From Janthinobacterium sp. 344 (lineage in GTDB: Bacteria > Pseudomonadota > Gammaproteobacteria > Burkholderiales > Burkholderiaceae_D), in NCBI RefSeq assembly GCF_900112025.1, contig NZ_FOKL01000001.1, forward strand, positions 213,648 to 277,647: a stretch of DNA of 64,000 bases. The letters run 5' to 3'. Each line of letters opens with the position of its first letter. Positions within the stretch are counted from its first letter, which is position 1. The translations under genes and the position numbers were made by a program. Below the pieces are notes generated by a model that saw nothing but the letters and a program-made list of their open reading frames with translations, was not told the DNA's origin and ran no database searches. Below are positions 50,936-59,889 of the stretch, piece after piece.

Positions 50936-52432
50936 TCAGTAAATCCAGACCACGTTGGCCAGCCATCCCGTCCAGGTTCTGGCCTGGCCCTTCACCAGCT
51001 GGTTGATGCCGGACTGCGCGAACGACGCACTCGCGCCCAGGGTCAGATAGGTATTCGGATTGACGACGCGCACATACTTGACGAAGACATCGTTCGCCAG
51101 CATCGGACGCAGCACGCCCGAGATCACCACCGGCGCGTCGCCCGGCACGTCGAGGCGCGTGGCCTGGCCGAACTGCAGCGGACTGCCCATCTGGTTGGCG
51201 CGCACCTGCGCCAGGTAGGCGATCACGGTGTCCTTCGGCGTGGGGTGCAATTCGATCGTCGCCTGCAGCGCATTCACGTTGGAATTGACGAAGACCCAGG
51301 TCGCCTTGCTGCCCGAGGCCCAGGCGCCCGGCGTGCCTTCGAAGAACAGCGGATCGAAGCGTTCATTGCGCGCCGTGCGCGGATCGTCGCCGGAAAAGCT
51401 CTGGTAGCCCAGCGTGAACTTGGGCGTCCACGCCACGTCGGGCAGCGAAAAGCCCCCTTCCGTGCGCCAGCCCCAGGCCCGCATCGGCTCGCGCGTATTC
51501 CACTCGCGCGCGGCGTCGAAGCCGAACCAGCCTTTCGGCAGCGTGCCGGGCAGCAGGGGAACGCGCGCGTAGCCGTACACGAACTGCAGATCCTTGCGTC
51601 CGTCCGGCACGGCCAGCGGCGCGCCGATGCCGCCCGGCGCCGCCTGCGGATAGGCGGCGCGCGAACGCGGCACCTTGCCATATGCGATGCCCGCCTTGCG
51701 GTCATCGGCCAGCGTGTAGCTGGCGTCAACGCCGACCAGGCGCGTGCCGCTATCGTTGTCGGGGTTTTCATTCGGGTCAAGGTAGAACGCCTGCGCGCTG
51801 AACGCCTCGTGGCTCACCTTGGCCACCACGGAGTTCTGGAAGGCCTTGCGCGGGCCCAGTTTCAGCGCGCCGCGGTCAAAACCGTTCGAGCCGCCATTGG
51901 CGACCAGCATGCCGGTACCGAGCGTAAAATTCTGCGCACCGGCCGACAGATCCAGGCGCGTGCCCGCATCGCCGAGCGGCATGCGGATGCCGGCGACGAA
52001 TTCCTCGATCGAGATGCGGCCCGTATCGCCCGCCCCAAACGGGTCATGGCGCACGGTGCCCGAGCCCACGGCGGACACGCGCGCATACAGTTGCCTGCCG
52101 TCGCCGAGATTGCGCTTGAAGCCGAGCGCCGGCTTGACATAGAACTCGTACCAGTAGGGTTGGAAATCAAAGGCGGGATTGCGCGCGGGCGTGTTCGACA
52201 GCTTCCAGAACAGATTGTTCTCGCCGGCGATCTGCGCGCCCGCCTCGACGGAACGCGTCATGTGCCAGTCCGCGCCGACGGGCGGTTCAACGGCGGCGCG
52301 CCGGGCCACTTCCCTTTCCATGCCGCCCTGCCCATCGGGGTCGAGCTGGCCGGCGGCGCCGCACGCGGCGCTCCATCCCAGCAGGGCCAGCGCGGCCGAG
52401 CGCCGCACGAGGAACATCGCTTGCGTTGCCAT
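50936..52432 (-). CDS. Alginate-export-like outer-membrane porin
   Basis: 498 residues with a signal peptide and a barrel-like strand pattern. Hallmarks are LYARVSAVGSGTVRHDPFG, GMLVANGGSNGFDRGALKLG, WGFDAAREWN-like motifs and the final strand TWTGWLANVVWIY with a C-terminal aromatic residue. These match the alginate_export porin family. It may admit a hydrophobic or carbohydrate substrate. GGGGA five bases before the ATG supports the start. It is divergent from the GAF-Fis regulator gene, and the 266-base gap holds the TGAGAC palindrome. Confidence 0.85.
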   Translation of the reverse strand: MATQAMFLVRRSAALALLGWSAACGAAGQLDPDGQGGMEREVARRAAVEPPVGADWHMTRSVEAGAQIAGENNLFWKLSNTPARNPAFDFQPYWYEFYVKPALGFKRNLGDGRQLYARVSAVGSGTVRHDPFGAGDTGRISIEEFVAGIRMPLGDAGTRLDLSAGAQNFTLGTGMLVANGGSNGFDRGALKLGPRKAFQNSVVAKVSHEAFSAQAFYLDPNENPDNDSGTRLVGVDASYTLADDRKAGIAYGKVPRSRAAYPQAAPGGIGAPLAVPDGRKDLQFVYGYARVPLLPGTLPKGWFGFDAAREWNTREPMRAWGWRTEGGFSLPDVAWTPKFTLGYQSFSGDDPRTARNERFDPLFFEGTPGAWASGSKATWVFVNSNVNALQATIELHPTPKDTVIAYLAQVRANQMGSPLQFGQATRLDVPGDAPVVISGVLRPMLANDVFVKYVRVVNPNTYLTLGASASFAQSGINQLVKGQARTWTGWLANVVWIY

Positions 52433-52577
52433 AAGTATCCCCTGCGCTCGCTGGCTGTAGATTTGATCGGATGTTATCAGAGATACTCTTTTTTATTGTT
52501 GTAAAGCATCCTATTGTGCGGAGCACCGCTGCCGTCCGCCGCGCCACAAACAGCGCCATCCTGCTAGGCTGCGCCAG

Positions 52578-52646
52578 TGAGACGACCGTCTCACGGCGGC
52601 CCATGCTGCGGTGCGCCATGCGTGCGCGGGCGCTTCATGCTACAAC
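52578..52646 (+). promoter_or_regulatory. Palindromic operator and promoter of the GAF-Fis regulator gene
   Basis: TGAGAC-GACC-GTCTCA at 52578-52593, CCATGCTGC at 52601-52609, -35-like ATGCGT at 52618-52623 and -10-like TACAAC at 52641-52646. The layout is identical, base for base in spacing, to that at 53865-53933. The palindrome would centre about 67 bases before the predicted start, a usual activator position. Confidence 0.65.
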
Positions 52647-52698
52647 GCTGTTACCAACAAAAATCCGCAGTCAGACAGCGGAAACACGGGAGAGCGCC

Positions 52699-53850
52699 AT
52701 GCCTTACGTCCGCCAGACCAGCCATCTCGACCGCGTGCGCGACCTGATCGCCGGCAGGGTCGTCAATCCCGGCATCGACGCGGCCAGGCTGGCCTCGTCG
52801 TACCGGCGCGCGCTGGACGACTACCGGCTCGATCCCGCATCGACCACGGGGCCGCGCATCCTGACGGGCGCCGAACTGCGGGCCGTGCAGCAGTCCGAGG
52901 AAAATTTTCTGCGCTCCACGGGGCAATGCCTGCCGCGCCTGCACGCCATGGTGCGCGAAGCGGGCTACTGCGTCATCCTGGCCAATGCGCATGGCGTGAC
53001 GATCGACTACGCGGTCGACGCGGACCAGCGCAAGGACTTCAAGAAAGCGGGCCTGTACCCGGGCTCGTGCTGGTCGGAAGACGAGGAAGGCACATGCGGC
53101 ATCGCCTCGGTACTGCTCGACCACGAAGCCATCACCGTGCACAAGACCGACCATTTCCGCGCCGCCTTCACGGGCCTGACGTGCAGCGCGGCGCCCATCT
53201 TTTCGCCACACGGCGAATTGATCGGCGTGCTCGACGCGTCGGCACTGAGCTCGCCCGATGCGCGCGACAGCCAGCGCCTGGTGAACCAGCTGGTGCGCCA
53301 GGGCGCCACCCTGATCGAGGACGGTTTTTTCCTCAAGTCCTATGGCCATTGCAGCATCCTGCTAGCGCACCGCAACCGGCACTTCGTGGAAGTGCAGCCG
53401 GAAATGCTGATCGCCATCGACGAACATGGCAGCATCGTCGCCGCCAACGGCTGCGCGCGCGAGGTCATCGCGGGCCTCGCCACCCTGCCCCGCCCCGTCG
53501 GCGAAGTGCTGGAAGTGCGCGTCGAGCGGCTGTTCGATGCGCGCGCGGGACGCGGCCTGCTGTCGCTGCGCCTGGCCGGCGGCGGCGGCTGGCTGCATGC
53601 GCGCCTGCGCACGCCGCTGCGCCAGGCCAGCGCGCGCCCGCGTGCGGGCAGCGCGGCGCCAGCGCCGGCGGACGTGACGGCTGCGCTGGAATACACCGCG
53701 CTGGAACTGGCCGAACGCACGCGCATCGTGCACGCCATGAATGCCGCCAAATGGCGCCCGCTGCAGGCGGCGGCCATGCTGGGCCTGTCGCGCGCCACCC
53801 TGTACCGGCGCATCAAGCACCTGAAAATCGTCCCGCCGCACCGGCAGTGA
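52699..53850 (+). CDS. AcoR-like GAF/Fis transcriptional regulator lacking the AAA+ domain
   Basis: 383 residues from the ATG at 52699, preceded by GGGAG. The N-terminal part (1-75) and GAF domain (about 75-210: GSCWSEDEEGTCGIASVLLD, then LTCSAAPIFSPHGELIGVLD) match the sensor half of AcoR-type regulators. A PAS-like stretch (LIAIDEHGSIVAANGCAREV) and a Fis-type helix-turn-helix (LQAAAMLGLSRATLYRRIKHL) follow. The central AAA+ domain with Walker motifs and GAFTGA is absent, so it should not work through sigma-54. It lies between two promoters with the same palindrome, one being its own, so auto-regulation and control of the monooxygenase gene are likely. Confidence 0.88.
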   Translation: MPYVRQTSHLDRVRDLIAGRVVNPGIDAARLASSYRRALDDYRLDPASTTGPRILTGAELRAVQQSEENFLRSTGQCLPRLHAMVREAGYCVILANAHGVTIDYAVDADQRKDFKKAGLYPGSCWSEDEEGTCGIASVLLDHEAITVHKTDHFRAAFTGLTCSAAPIFSPHGELIGVLDASALSSPDARDSQRLVNQLVRQGATLIEDGFFLKSYGHCSILLAHRNRHFVEVQPEMLIAIDEHGSIVAANGCAREVIAGLATLPRPVGEVLEVRVERLFDARAGRGLLSLRLAGGGGWLHARLRTPLRQASARPRAGSAAPAPADVTAALEYTALELAERTRIVHAMNAAKWRPLQAAAMLGLSRATLYRRIKHLKIVPPHRQ

Positions 53851-53864
53851 CCACGCCAGGACAC

Positions 53865-53933
53865 TGAGACTTCCGTCTCAATAGCCGCCATGCTGCACTG
53901 CAGGATGCGGCGTCAAAACGCGGGTGTTACAAC
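53865..53933 (+). promoter_or_regulatory. Palindromic operator and promoter of the flavin monooxygenase gene
   Basis: TGAGAC-TTCC-GTCTCA at 53865-53880, CCATGCTGC at 53888-53896, -35-like ATGCGG at 53905-53910 and -10-like TACAAC at 53928-53933 (17-base spacer). The layout repeats that upstream of the regulator gene. The palindrome starts 14 bases after the regulator's stop codon. Confidence 0.65.
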
Positions 53934-53993
53934 ATCGTCAGCGGCAGCACAGCCGCATCCCATCATAAAGTCATCAGACTTGGAGGAGACACG

Positions 53994-55802
53994 ATGCACA
54001 CCGATACCAACCCGCACGACCTGGCCGTGGCCGGCATCCTGGAGCAGCTCGAAGGCGCGCTGCGCGCCAATGACGGCACGGGCGCCGCGCAGCTGTTCGA
54101 GCCAGACGGCTACTGGCGCGACCTGGTGCTGTTTACCTGGAACCTGAAAACCCTGGAAGGCCGCGAGCAGATCGCCGCCATGCTGGCCGCGCAGCTGGGC
54201 GCGGTGCAGCCCGTAACGCTGCGCATCGCCGACGGCGAACATGCCGTGGATGCCGGCGGCGTGCTGCAATGCTGGATTCATGTGGAGACCAATGCCGGGC
54301 GCGGCGCGGGCTTCATCCGCATCCGCGACGGCAAGATCTGGACCCTGCTCACCACCCTGGGCGAATTGAAGGGTTTCGAGGAAGCCAGGGGTGCGCGCCG
54401 GCCCATGGGCGCCGAACATGGAGCGCGCACGGACCGCCGCAGCTGGCTGGAAAACCGCGAGCAGGATGCCACGGAACTGGGCTACGCGCGCCAGCCCTAC
54501 TGCGTCATCATCGGCGGCGGCCAGGGCGGCATCGCGCTGGGCGCGCGGCTGCGGCAGTTGAACGTCCCGACCATCATCATCGAGAAAAATGCGCGTCCGG
54601 GCGACAGCTGGCGCAAGCGCTACAAGTCGCTGTGCCTGCACGACCCCGTCTGGTACGACCACATGCCCTACATCCCCTTCCCCGACAACTGGCCCGTCTT
54701 CACGCCCAAGGACAAGGTGGGCGACTGGCTGGAAATGTACACCAAGGTGATGGAGCTGAACTACTGGGGCTCGACCACGTGCGAATCGGCCAGCTTCGAC
54801 GCCGCCAGCGGCGAGTGGACGGTGCGGGTGCTGCGCGACGGCCAGCCCGTCACGCTGAAGCCGAAGCAGCTGGTGCTGGCCACCGGCATGTCGGGCAAGG
54901 CCAACATGCCGACGTTCAAGGGCATGGACGTGTTCCAGGGCGAGCAGCAGCACTCGTCGCAGCACCCGGGGCCGGACGCGTATGCGGGCAAGAAGGTGGT
55001 GGTGGTCGGCGCGAACAATTCCGCGCACGACATCTGCGCCGCGCTGTGGGAAGCGGGCGTGGACGTGACGATGGTGCAGCGCTCGTCGACGCACATCGTC
55101 AAGTCCGACTCGCTGATGGACCTGGCGCTGGGCGACCTGTATTCGGAACGCGCGCTGGCGGGGGGCATGACGACGGCAAAGGCCGACCTGACGTTCGCCT
55201 CGATCCCGTACAAGATCCTGGCCGACTTCCAGAAACCCGTGTTCAAGGCCATCCGCGAGCGCGACGCCGACTTTTATGCGCGGCTCGAGGAACGGGGCTT
55301 CATGCTCGATTTTGGCGACGATGATTCGGGCCTGTTCATGAAATACCTGCGCCGCGGCTCCGGCTACTACATCGACGTGGGCGCCTCGGAGCTGGTCACC
55401 GACGGCAAGATCAAGCTGAAAAGCGGCGTCGGCGTGCAGGAGCTGAAGGCCCGTTCCATCGTGCTGTCCGACGGCACGGAACTGCCGGCCGACCTGGTGG
55501 TGTACGCCACCGGCTACGGTTCCATGAATGGCTGGGCGGCCGACCTGATCTCGCCGGAAGTGGCCAACAAGGTGGGCAAGGTGTGGGGCCTCGGGTCAAG
55601 CACGACGAAGGACCCGGGCCCGTGGGAGGGCGAGCAGCGCAATATGTGGAAGCCCACGCAGCAGGAGGCGCTGTGGTTCCACGGCGGCAACCTGCACCAG
55701 TCGCGCCACTATTCCCAATACCTGTCGCTGCAGCTGAAGGCGCGCATGGAGGGCTTGCACACGCCCGTGTATGGGCAGCAGCAGGTGCATCACCTGGCAT
55801 GA
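53994..55802 (+). CDS. NTF2-like/flavin-containing monooxygenase fusion
   Basis: 602 residues with a strong ribosome site (GGAGGAG). Residues about 10-125 form an NTF2/SnoaL-like domain (DGTGAAQLFEPDGYWRDLV). The monooxygenase follows: FAD motif VIIGGGQGGIALG (174-179 core), then FQGEQQHSSQHP (314-325), which fits the FxGxxxHxxx fingerprint of flavin and Baeyer-Villiger monooxygenases with His in place of Trp or Tyr, and the NADPH motif VVVVGANNSAHDI. ATGYGSMNGW is the later ATG-type motif. It likely oxygenates a ketone or heteroatom with NADPH and O2 in the cytoplasm. It is predicted to be controlled by the preceding regulator. Substrate unknown. Confidence 0.88.
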   Translation: MHTDTNPHDLAVAGILEQLEGALRANDGTGAAQLFEPDGYWRDLVLFTWNLKTLEGREQIAAMLAAQLGAVQPVTLRIADGEHAVDAGGVLQCWIHVETNAGRGAGFIRIRDGKIWTLLTTLGELKGFEEARGARRPMGAEHGARTDRRSWLENREQDATELGYARQPYCVIIGGGQGGIALGARLRQLNVPTIIIEKNARPGDSWRKRYKSLCLHDPVWYDHMPYIPFPDNWPVFTPKDKVGDWLEMYTKVMELNYWGSTTCESASFDAASGEWTVRVLRDGQPVTLKPKQLVLATGMSGKANMPTFKGMDVFQGEQQHSSQHPGPDAYAGKKVVVVGANNSAHDICAALWEAGVDVTMVQRSSTHIVKSDSLMDLALGDLYSERALAGGMTTAKADLTFASIPYKILADFQKPVFKAIRERDADFYARLEERGFMLDFGDDDSGLFMKYLRRGSGYYIDVGASELVTDGKIKLKSGVGVQELKARSIVLSDGTELPADLVVYATGYGSMNGWAADLISPEVANKVGKVWGLGSSTTKDPGPWEGEQRNMWKPTQQEALWFHGGNLHQSRHYSQYLSLQLKARMEGLHTPVYGQQQVHHLA

Positions 55803-55821
55803 TCCTGATTCGCTGGCCGAA

Positions 55822-55853
55822 AAAAAGCGGCGGGCCTTGGCCCGCCGCTTTTT
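55822..55853. terminator. Bidirectional terminator after the monooxygenase gene
   Basis: A perfect 15-bp stem AAAAAGCGGCGGGCC (55822-55836) with its complement at 55839-55853 gives T runs in both directions. Confidence 0.9.
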
Positions 55854-55876
55854 CCATTTCACCCCAGGAGCAAGTA

Positions 55877-55907
55877 CCGGGGTCGGACCCTCAGGGTCCG
55901 ACCCCGG
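55877..55907. repeat. GGGGTC-type palindrome, copy 2
   Basis: A 14-bp stem CCGGGGTCGGACCC (55877-55890) pairs with 55894-55907 across a three-base loop. It shares the GGGGTC-R-GACCC core with the palindrome at 37360-37386; the A/G change is matched by a compensating T/C change in the other arm. Confidence 0.8.
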
Positions 55908-55931
55908 CAGTCCAGATGTCGGGTGTATAAA

Positions 55932-56498
55932 TTACTGCTTGATCGCTTCGATCGCAAACGTCAACGTCACGTCATCGCTGACGGCCGGCGCGTATTTGCC
56001 GGCGTTGAATTCGGAGCGCTTGATCTTGGCCGTGGCATTGGCGCCGCACGCGTCTTTTTTCAGCATCGGGTGCGGGGCGCAGGTGAACGAGGTGACGGTC
56101 AGGGTGACTGGTTTGGTCACGCCTTTCAAGGTCAGGTTGCCTTCCACGGACGCCAGCTTGTCGCCGTCGAAATTGAACTTGGTCGATTTGTAGGTGGCGA
56201 CGGGGAACTTGGCCGTGTCGAGGAAGTCTTCGCCCTGGATGTGCGAGTTGAACAGGGTCGAACCCGTGTCGACGGACTTGGTGTCGATCAGCACTTCGAC
56301 GGCGCCCGTCTTGGCGGCGCGGTCCAGCGTGATCTTGCCGGTGGTGTTATTGAAACGGCTTTGCTGCGTCGAGAAGCCCATGTGGCTGTACTCGAAACGG
56401 GGGAAGGTGTGGCTGCCATCGATGACGTAGACTTCAGGTGCGGCTACAGCGGACAGCGAGAGGCCGGCGGCGGCGATAAAAGCGAGCAGTTTTTTCAT
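55932..56498 (-). CDS. Periplasmic YceI-family protein
   Basis: 188 residues from the ATG at 56498 (AGGA seven bases upstream). A signal peptide (LLAFIAAAGLSLSAVA) precedes a full YceI domain: VYVIDGSHTFPRFEYSHMGF, KTGAVEVLIDTKSVDTG, FLDTAKFPVATYKSTKF, GNLTLKGVTKPVTLTV and KRSEFNAGKYAPAVSDDVTL. The fold is a lipocalin-like barrel that binds isoprenoid lipids. Length is typical. It is transcribed alone from a good promoter at 56593-56621. Confidence 0.95.
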   Translation of the reverse strand: MKKLLAFIAAAGLSLSAVAAPEVYVIDGSHTFPRFEYSHMGFSTQQSRFNNTTGKITLDRAAKTGAVEVLIDTKSVDTGSTLFNSHIQGEDFLDTAKFPVATYKSTKFNFDGDKLASVEGNLTLKGVTKPVTLTVTSFTCAPHPMLKKDACGANATAKIKRSEFNAGKYAPAVSDDVTLTFAIEAIKQ

Positions 56499-56592
56499 TG
56501 TGGATTCCTGACAGGGAGTGGAGGATGTCAAAACCGCAACCGGCTGCCCGCGAACATCGCTGGCGGCTGATTGTCTGGCTTCAGTTGCAACA

Positions 56593-56621
56593 ATTATGCA
56601 TGGCATGAAGATCGATGTAAA
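56593..56621 (-). promoter_or_regulatory. Sigma-70 promoter of the YceI gene
   Basis: On the minus strand TTTACA (56621-56616) and CATAAT (56598-56593) are 17 bases apart, about 95 bases before the ATG. Confidence 0.55.
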
Positions 56622-56720
56622 ACGGAAAATTTACCTAGTTAGCATCGAAAAAATCGATAATAACGGCAAGGAGGTCCGCGACAGCGCCCTCTGCTGCCGA
56701 TTATTGTCCGTGTTGACAAA

Positions 56721-56750
56721 AATATCCAGCGATATCCGGCGATATCCAGC
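56721..56750. repeat. Three tandem 10-bp ATATCC-type repeats
   Basis: Three direct 10-base units (AATATCCAGC, GATATCCGGC, GATATCCAGC) lie just after a TTGACA at 56713-56718 and just before the Fur box of the heme oxygenase gene. With one helical turn per unit they could be stacked binding sites on one face of the DNA. Confidence 0.7.
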
Positions 56751-56758
56751 GCGATAAA

Positions 56759-56773
56759 TGAGAATGATTCTTG
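56759..56773 (+). promoter_or_regulatory. Fur box upstream of heme oxygenase
   Basis: TGAGAATGATTCTTG matches the 7-1-7 Fur consensus TGATAAT-N-ATTATCA at most positions. It is about 215 bases before the heme oxygenase start. No convincing gene lies between 56499 and 56988; a short hydrophobic reading frame at 56771-56962 was judged unlikely. Confidence 0.6.
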
Positions 56774-56988
56774 TTATTATTCTTCTGGGTTGCTATCATC
56801 CCTGCCTTTTGCACCGTTGGCGCCATCGCCGCCACGCCGCCGCCATTCGCCAGCCCGCCGGCCCGCCTTGCCGTGTTCACGCCAGCCACCCGGCCGCCCG
56901 CGCCGCCCCAACCAGCGCTGCACGCGCGCGCCTGCATTGCCCGGCATGCAGGTTCCCCTTGATTCATCCATAATAGAACTGGAAAAAC

Positions 56989-57606
56989 ATGACTGCAGCA
57001 CGCCACGACGCCACCATTTTGAACGCGACCCCGACACCCTCCCTGCCCCGCAGCCAGCGCCTGAAAGCCGACACCATGGCCACGCACGAGGTGCTCGACA
57101 AGCGCATCATGGCCAGCAGCCCGTTCGACAACCCGCGCAATTACGCCCGCTTCCTGCAGGCGCAATATGCCTTCCTGCGCGATGTCGATGCGCTGTACGA
57201 GCATGCCGGCCTGGCCGACCTGCTGCCCGACCTGGAACAGCGCCGCCGCTACGCCAGCATCGCCGCCGACCTGCACGACCTGGAAGCGCCCCTGCCGGCG
57301 GATGCCGCCGAGCCGCCATTCGGCGCGGACCTGGACCTGGCCACCGCGCTGGGCTGGCTGTACGTCAGCGAAGGCTCGAAACTGGGCGCCGCCATCCTGT
57401 ATAAACTGGCCGGCAAGATCGGCCTCGATGAGCACTTTGGCGCGCGCCACCTGGCCGGACACCCCGATGGCCGCGCGCGCCACTGGCGCGATTTCACGGC
57501 CGTCCTCGACACGGCGCCGCTCGACGCCAGCGGCGAAGCGCGCCTGATCGCCGGCGCGCGCGCCGCCTTCATGCGCATGCATGGCCATGTCGAGGCGTTC
57601 GCCTGA
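56989..57606 (+). CDS. hemO: Biliverdin-producing heme oxygenase
   Basis: 205 residues of the bacterial HemO/PigA/BphO type. LKADTMATHEVLDKRIMA contains the likely proximal heme ligand His33. NYARFLQAQYAFLRDVDALY and LGWLYVSEGSKLGAAIL form the helices over the distal face. It would cleave heme to biliverdin, CO and iron in the cytoplasm. The Fur box upstream fits iron-starvation control. The product could supply iron, or biliverdin to a bacteriophytochrome encoded elsewhere; no phytochrome lies in the window. The next gene starts inside its stop codon. Confidence 0.9.
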   Translation: MTAARHDATILNATPTPSLPRSQRLKADTMATHEVLDKRIMASSPFDNPRNYARFLQAQYAFLRDVDALYEHAGLADLLPDLEQRRRYASIAADLHDLEAPLPADAAEPPFGADLDLATALGWLYVSEGSKLGAAILYKLAGKIGLDEHFGARHLAGHPDGRARHWRDFTAVLDTAPLDASGEARLIAGARAAFMRMHGHVEAFA

Positions 57607-58064
57607 TGGACGAAGAGCACGCCCAGCCCGCGCCGCGCGAGGCGCATGGCGTGCGCCTGCGCCGCTGGGCCTGGACCGCCGCCGGCGCACTGATGGTCAT
57701 GCTGGGCATCATCGGCGCCATGCTGCCCGTGATGCCGACGACGATTTTCCTCATCCTCGCCCTGGCCTGCTTCAGCCGCGCCTCGCCGCGCCTGGAACAC
57801 TGGCTGCTGCACCATCCGCGCTTTGGCGCGCCGCTGCGCCAGTGGCGCGCCCACCGGGCCGTCTCGCGGCGCGGCAAGGCCATGGCCTGCCTGGGCATGG
57901 CCATCGGTTTTGTCGCCATGTGCCTGGGCCATCCGCCGTGGTGGGTGATCGTCATGGTGGGCGGCATGGAAGTGGCCGTCATCATCTATCTGCTGCGCCG
58001 GCCCGAAGGCCCGCCAGGCGCCGGGGCAGAATCTGCTCAAGACAGCGGCCGTCGCGGGCAGTAA
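57606..58064 (+). CDS. DUF454 (YbaN-like) inner-membrane protein
   Basis: 152 residues. About three membrane helices are seen, with the family core GIIGAMLPVMPTTIFLILALACFSRASPR near residues 34-62 and a HPRFGAPLRQW loop. The ATG overlaps the heme oxygenase stop (TGATG), so translation is coupled. Members of this family are often found beside heme-utilisation genes, but their biochemical role is not known. Confidence 0.9.
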   Translation: MDEEHAQPAPREAHGVRLRRWAWTAAGALMVMLGIIGAMLPVMPTTIFLILALACFSRASPRLEHWLLHHPRFGAPLRQWRAHRAVSRRGKAMACLGMAIGFVAMCLGHPPWWVIVMVGGMEVAVIIYLLRRPEGPPGAGAESAQDSGRRGQ

Positions 58065-58389
58065 ATCCGCACGCGCGGTGGAAAAAAAACCCAAAATCAC
58101 CCGAACTGCGCATAACTGCCCGCCTATGCACGGCGACGCGGCGTCGAACTTTTCACCAGGATAGCGCCTCTGCCGCCGCCGTCACACGATTTAATTCGGC
58201 AAACCTGGCACTTTCCCGGTTTTTCCACTTGAAAATACCTGCATAGACATTATTTGCATATTCAAAGCAAGATTCTGTCGTAGGAGTAATAACACGATCG
58301 GAGGTATACTACGCAACCGACGTTACAGGCCGGGCGATTTGGCCCCTGCACAAGCGCCTGAAACGGTCCAATAAAAAAGGAAACACTGC
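58065..58389. other. 325-base gap upstream of metNIQ
   Basis: No gene is supported. A TATACT at 58305-58310 could be a -10 element for metN, though no good -35 is at the right distance. TTGAAA at 58229-58234 with TATTTG 16 bases later is another weak candidate. I see no recognisable SAM riboswitch. Confidence 0.3.
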
Positions 58390-59191
<802 letters not shown>

Positions 59192-59199
<8 letters not shown>

Positions 59200-59866
59200 A
59201 GAATCGATCAATAACGTCATCAACCTGCTGCCGGAAATCTGGGTGGCGCTGGGCCAGACCATGACCATGCTGGGCATCGGATTGACCGCCGCCATCCTGA
59301 TCGGCGGCCCGCTGGGCATCCTGCTGTTCCTCGTCTCGGAAGGCCAGTCGCTGGAAAACCGCCCCCTGTCGATGATCCTCGGCTGGCTGGTGAATACCGT
59401 GCGCAGCTTCCCCTTCATCATCCTGCTGGTGGCCCTGACGCCGTTTACCCGCATCATCGCGGGCACCTCGATCGGCCCGCTGGCGGCCGCCGTGCCGCTG
59501 TCGTTCGCCGCCATTCCCTACCTGGCGCGCCTGGTGGAACAGAACCTGCGCGAAGTGCCGCGCGGCGTGATCGAGGCGGCGCACGCCATGGGCGCCTCGG
59601 AAATGCAGATCATCTTCCGCGTGCTGCTGGTGGAAGCGCGTTCCGGCCTGGTGCTGGCGCTGACCGTGCTGTCAATCAGCTTCCTGTCGTATTCGGCCGT
59701 GGCCGGCGTGGTGGGCGGCGGCGGCATCGGCGACCTGGCCATCCGCTACGGCTACTACCGCTTCGAGACGGACATCATGGTCGCCACGGTCGCCATCCTG
59801 ATCGTGCTGGTGCAGACCATCCAGTTCGCCGGCACGCGCATCGCCAAGCGCCTCGACAAACGTTAA
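59192..59866 (+). CDS. metI: Methionine ABC transporter permease MetI
   Basis: 224 residues from the ATG at 59192, which overlaps metN by eight bases and has AAGGA eight bases before it. About five membrane helices are seen, with the coupling EAA loop EAAHAMGASEMQIIFRVLL. Length and pattern are typical of MetI. Two copies would form the channel driven by MetN. Confidence 0.93.
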
Positions 59867-59889
59867 CCCCATTCAGAACAAGGAAACAC

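Noticed and set aside
56771-56962. 63-codon frame with hydrophobic start between the Fur box and hemO
   Set aside because: It becomes a Pro/Ala-rich low-complexity stretch and lacks a ribosome site. A leader peptide cannot be ruled out but is not supported.
58065-58389. SAM or other methionine-type riboswitch upstream of metN
   Set aside because: No recognisable conserved core or terminator/anti-terminator arrangement could be found by eye.
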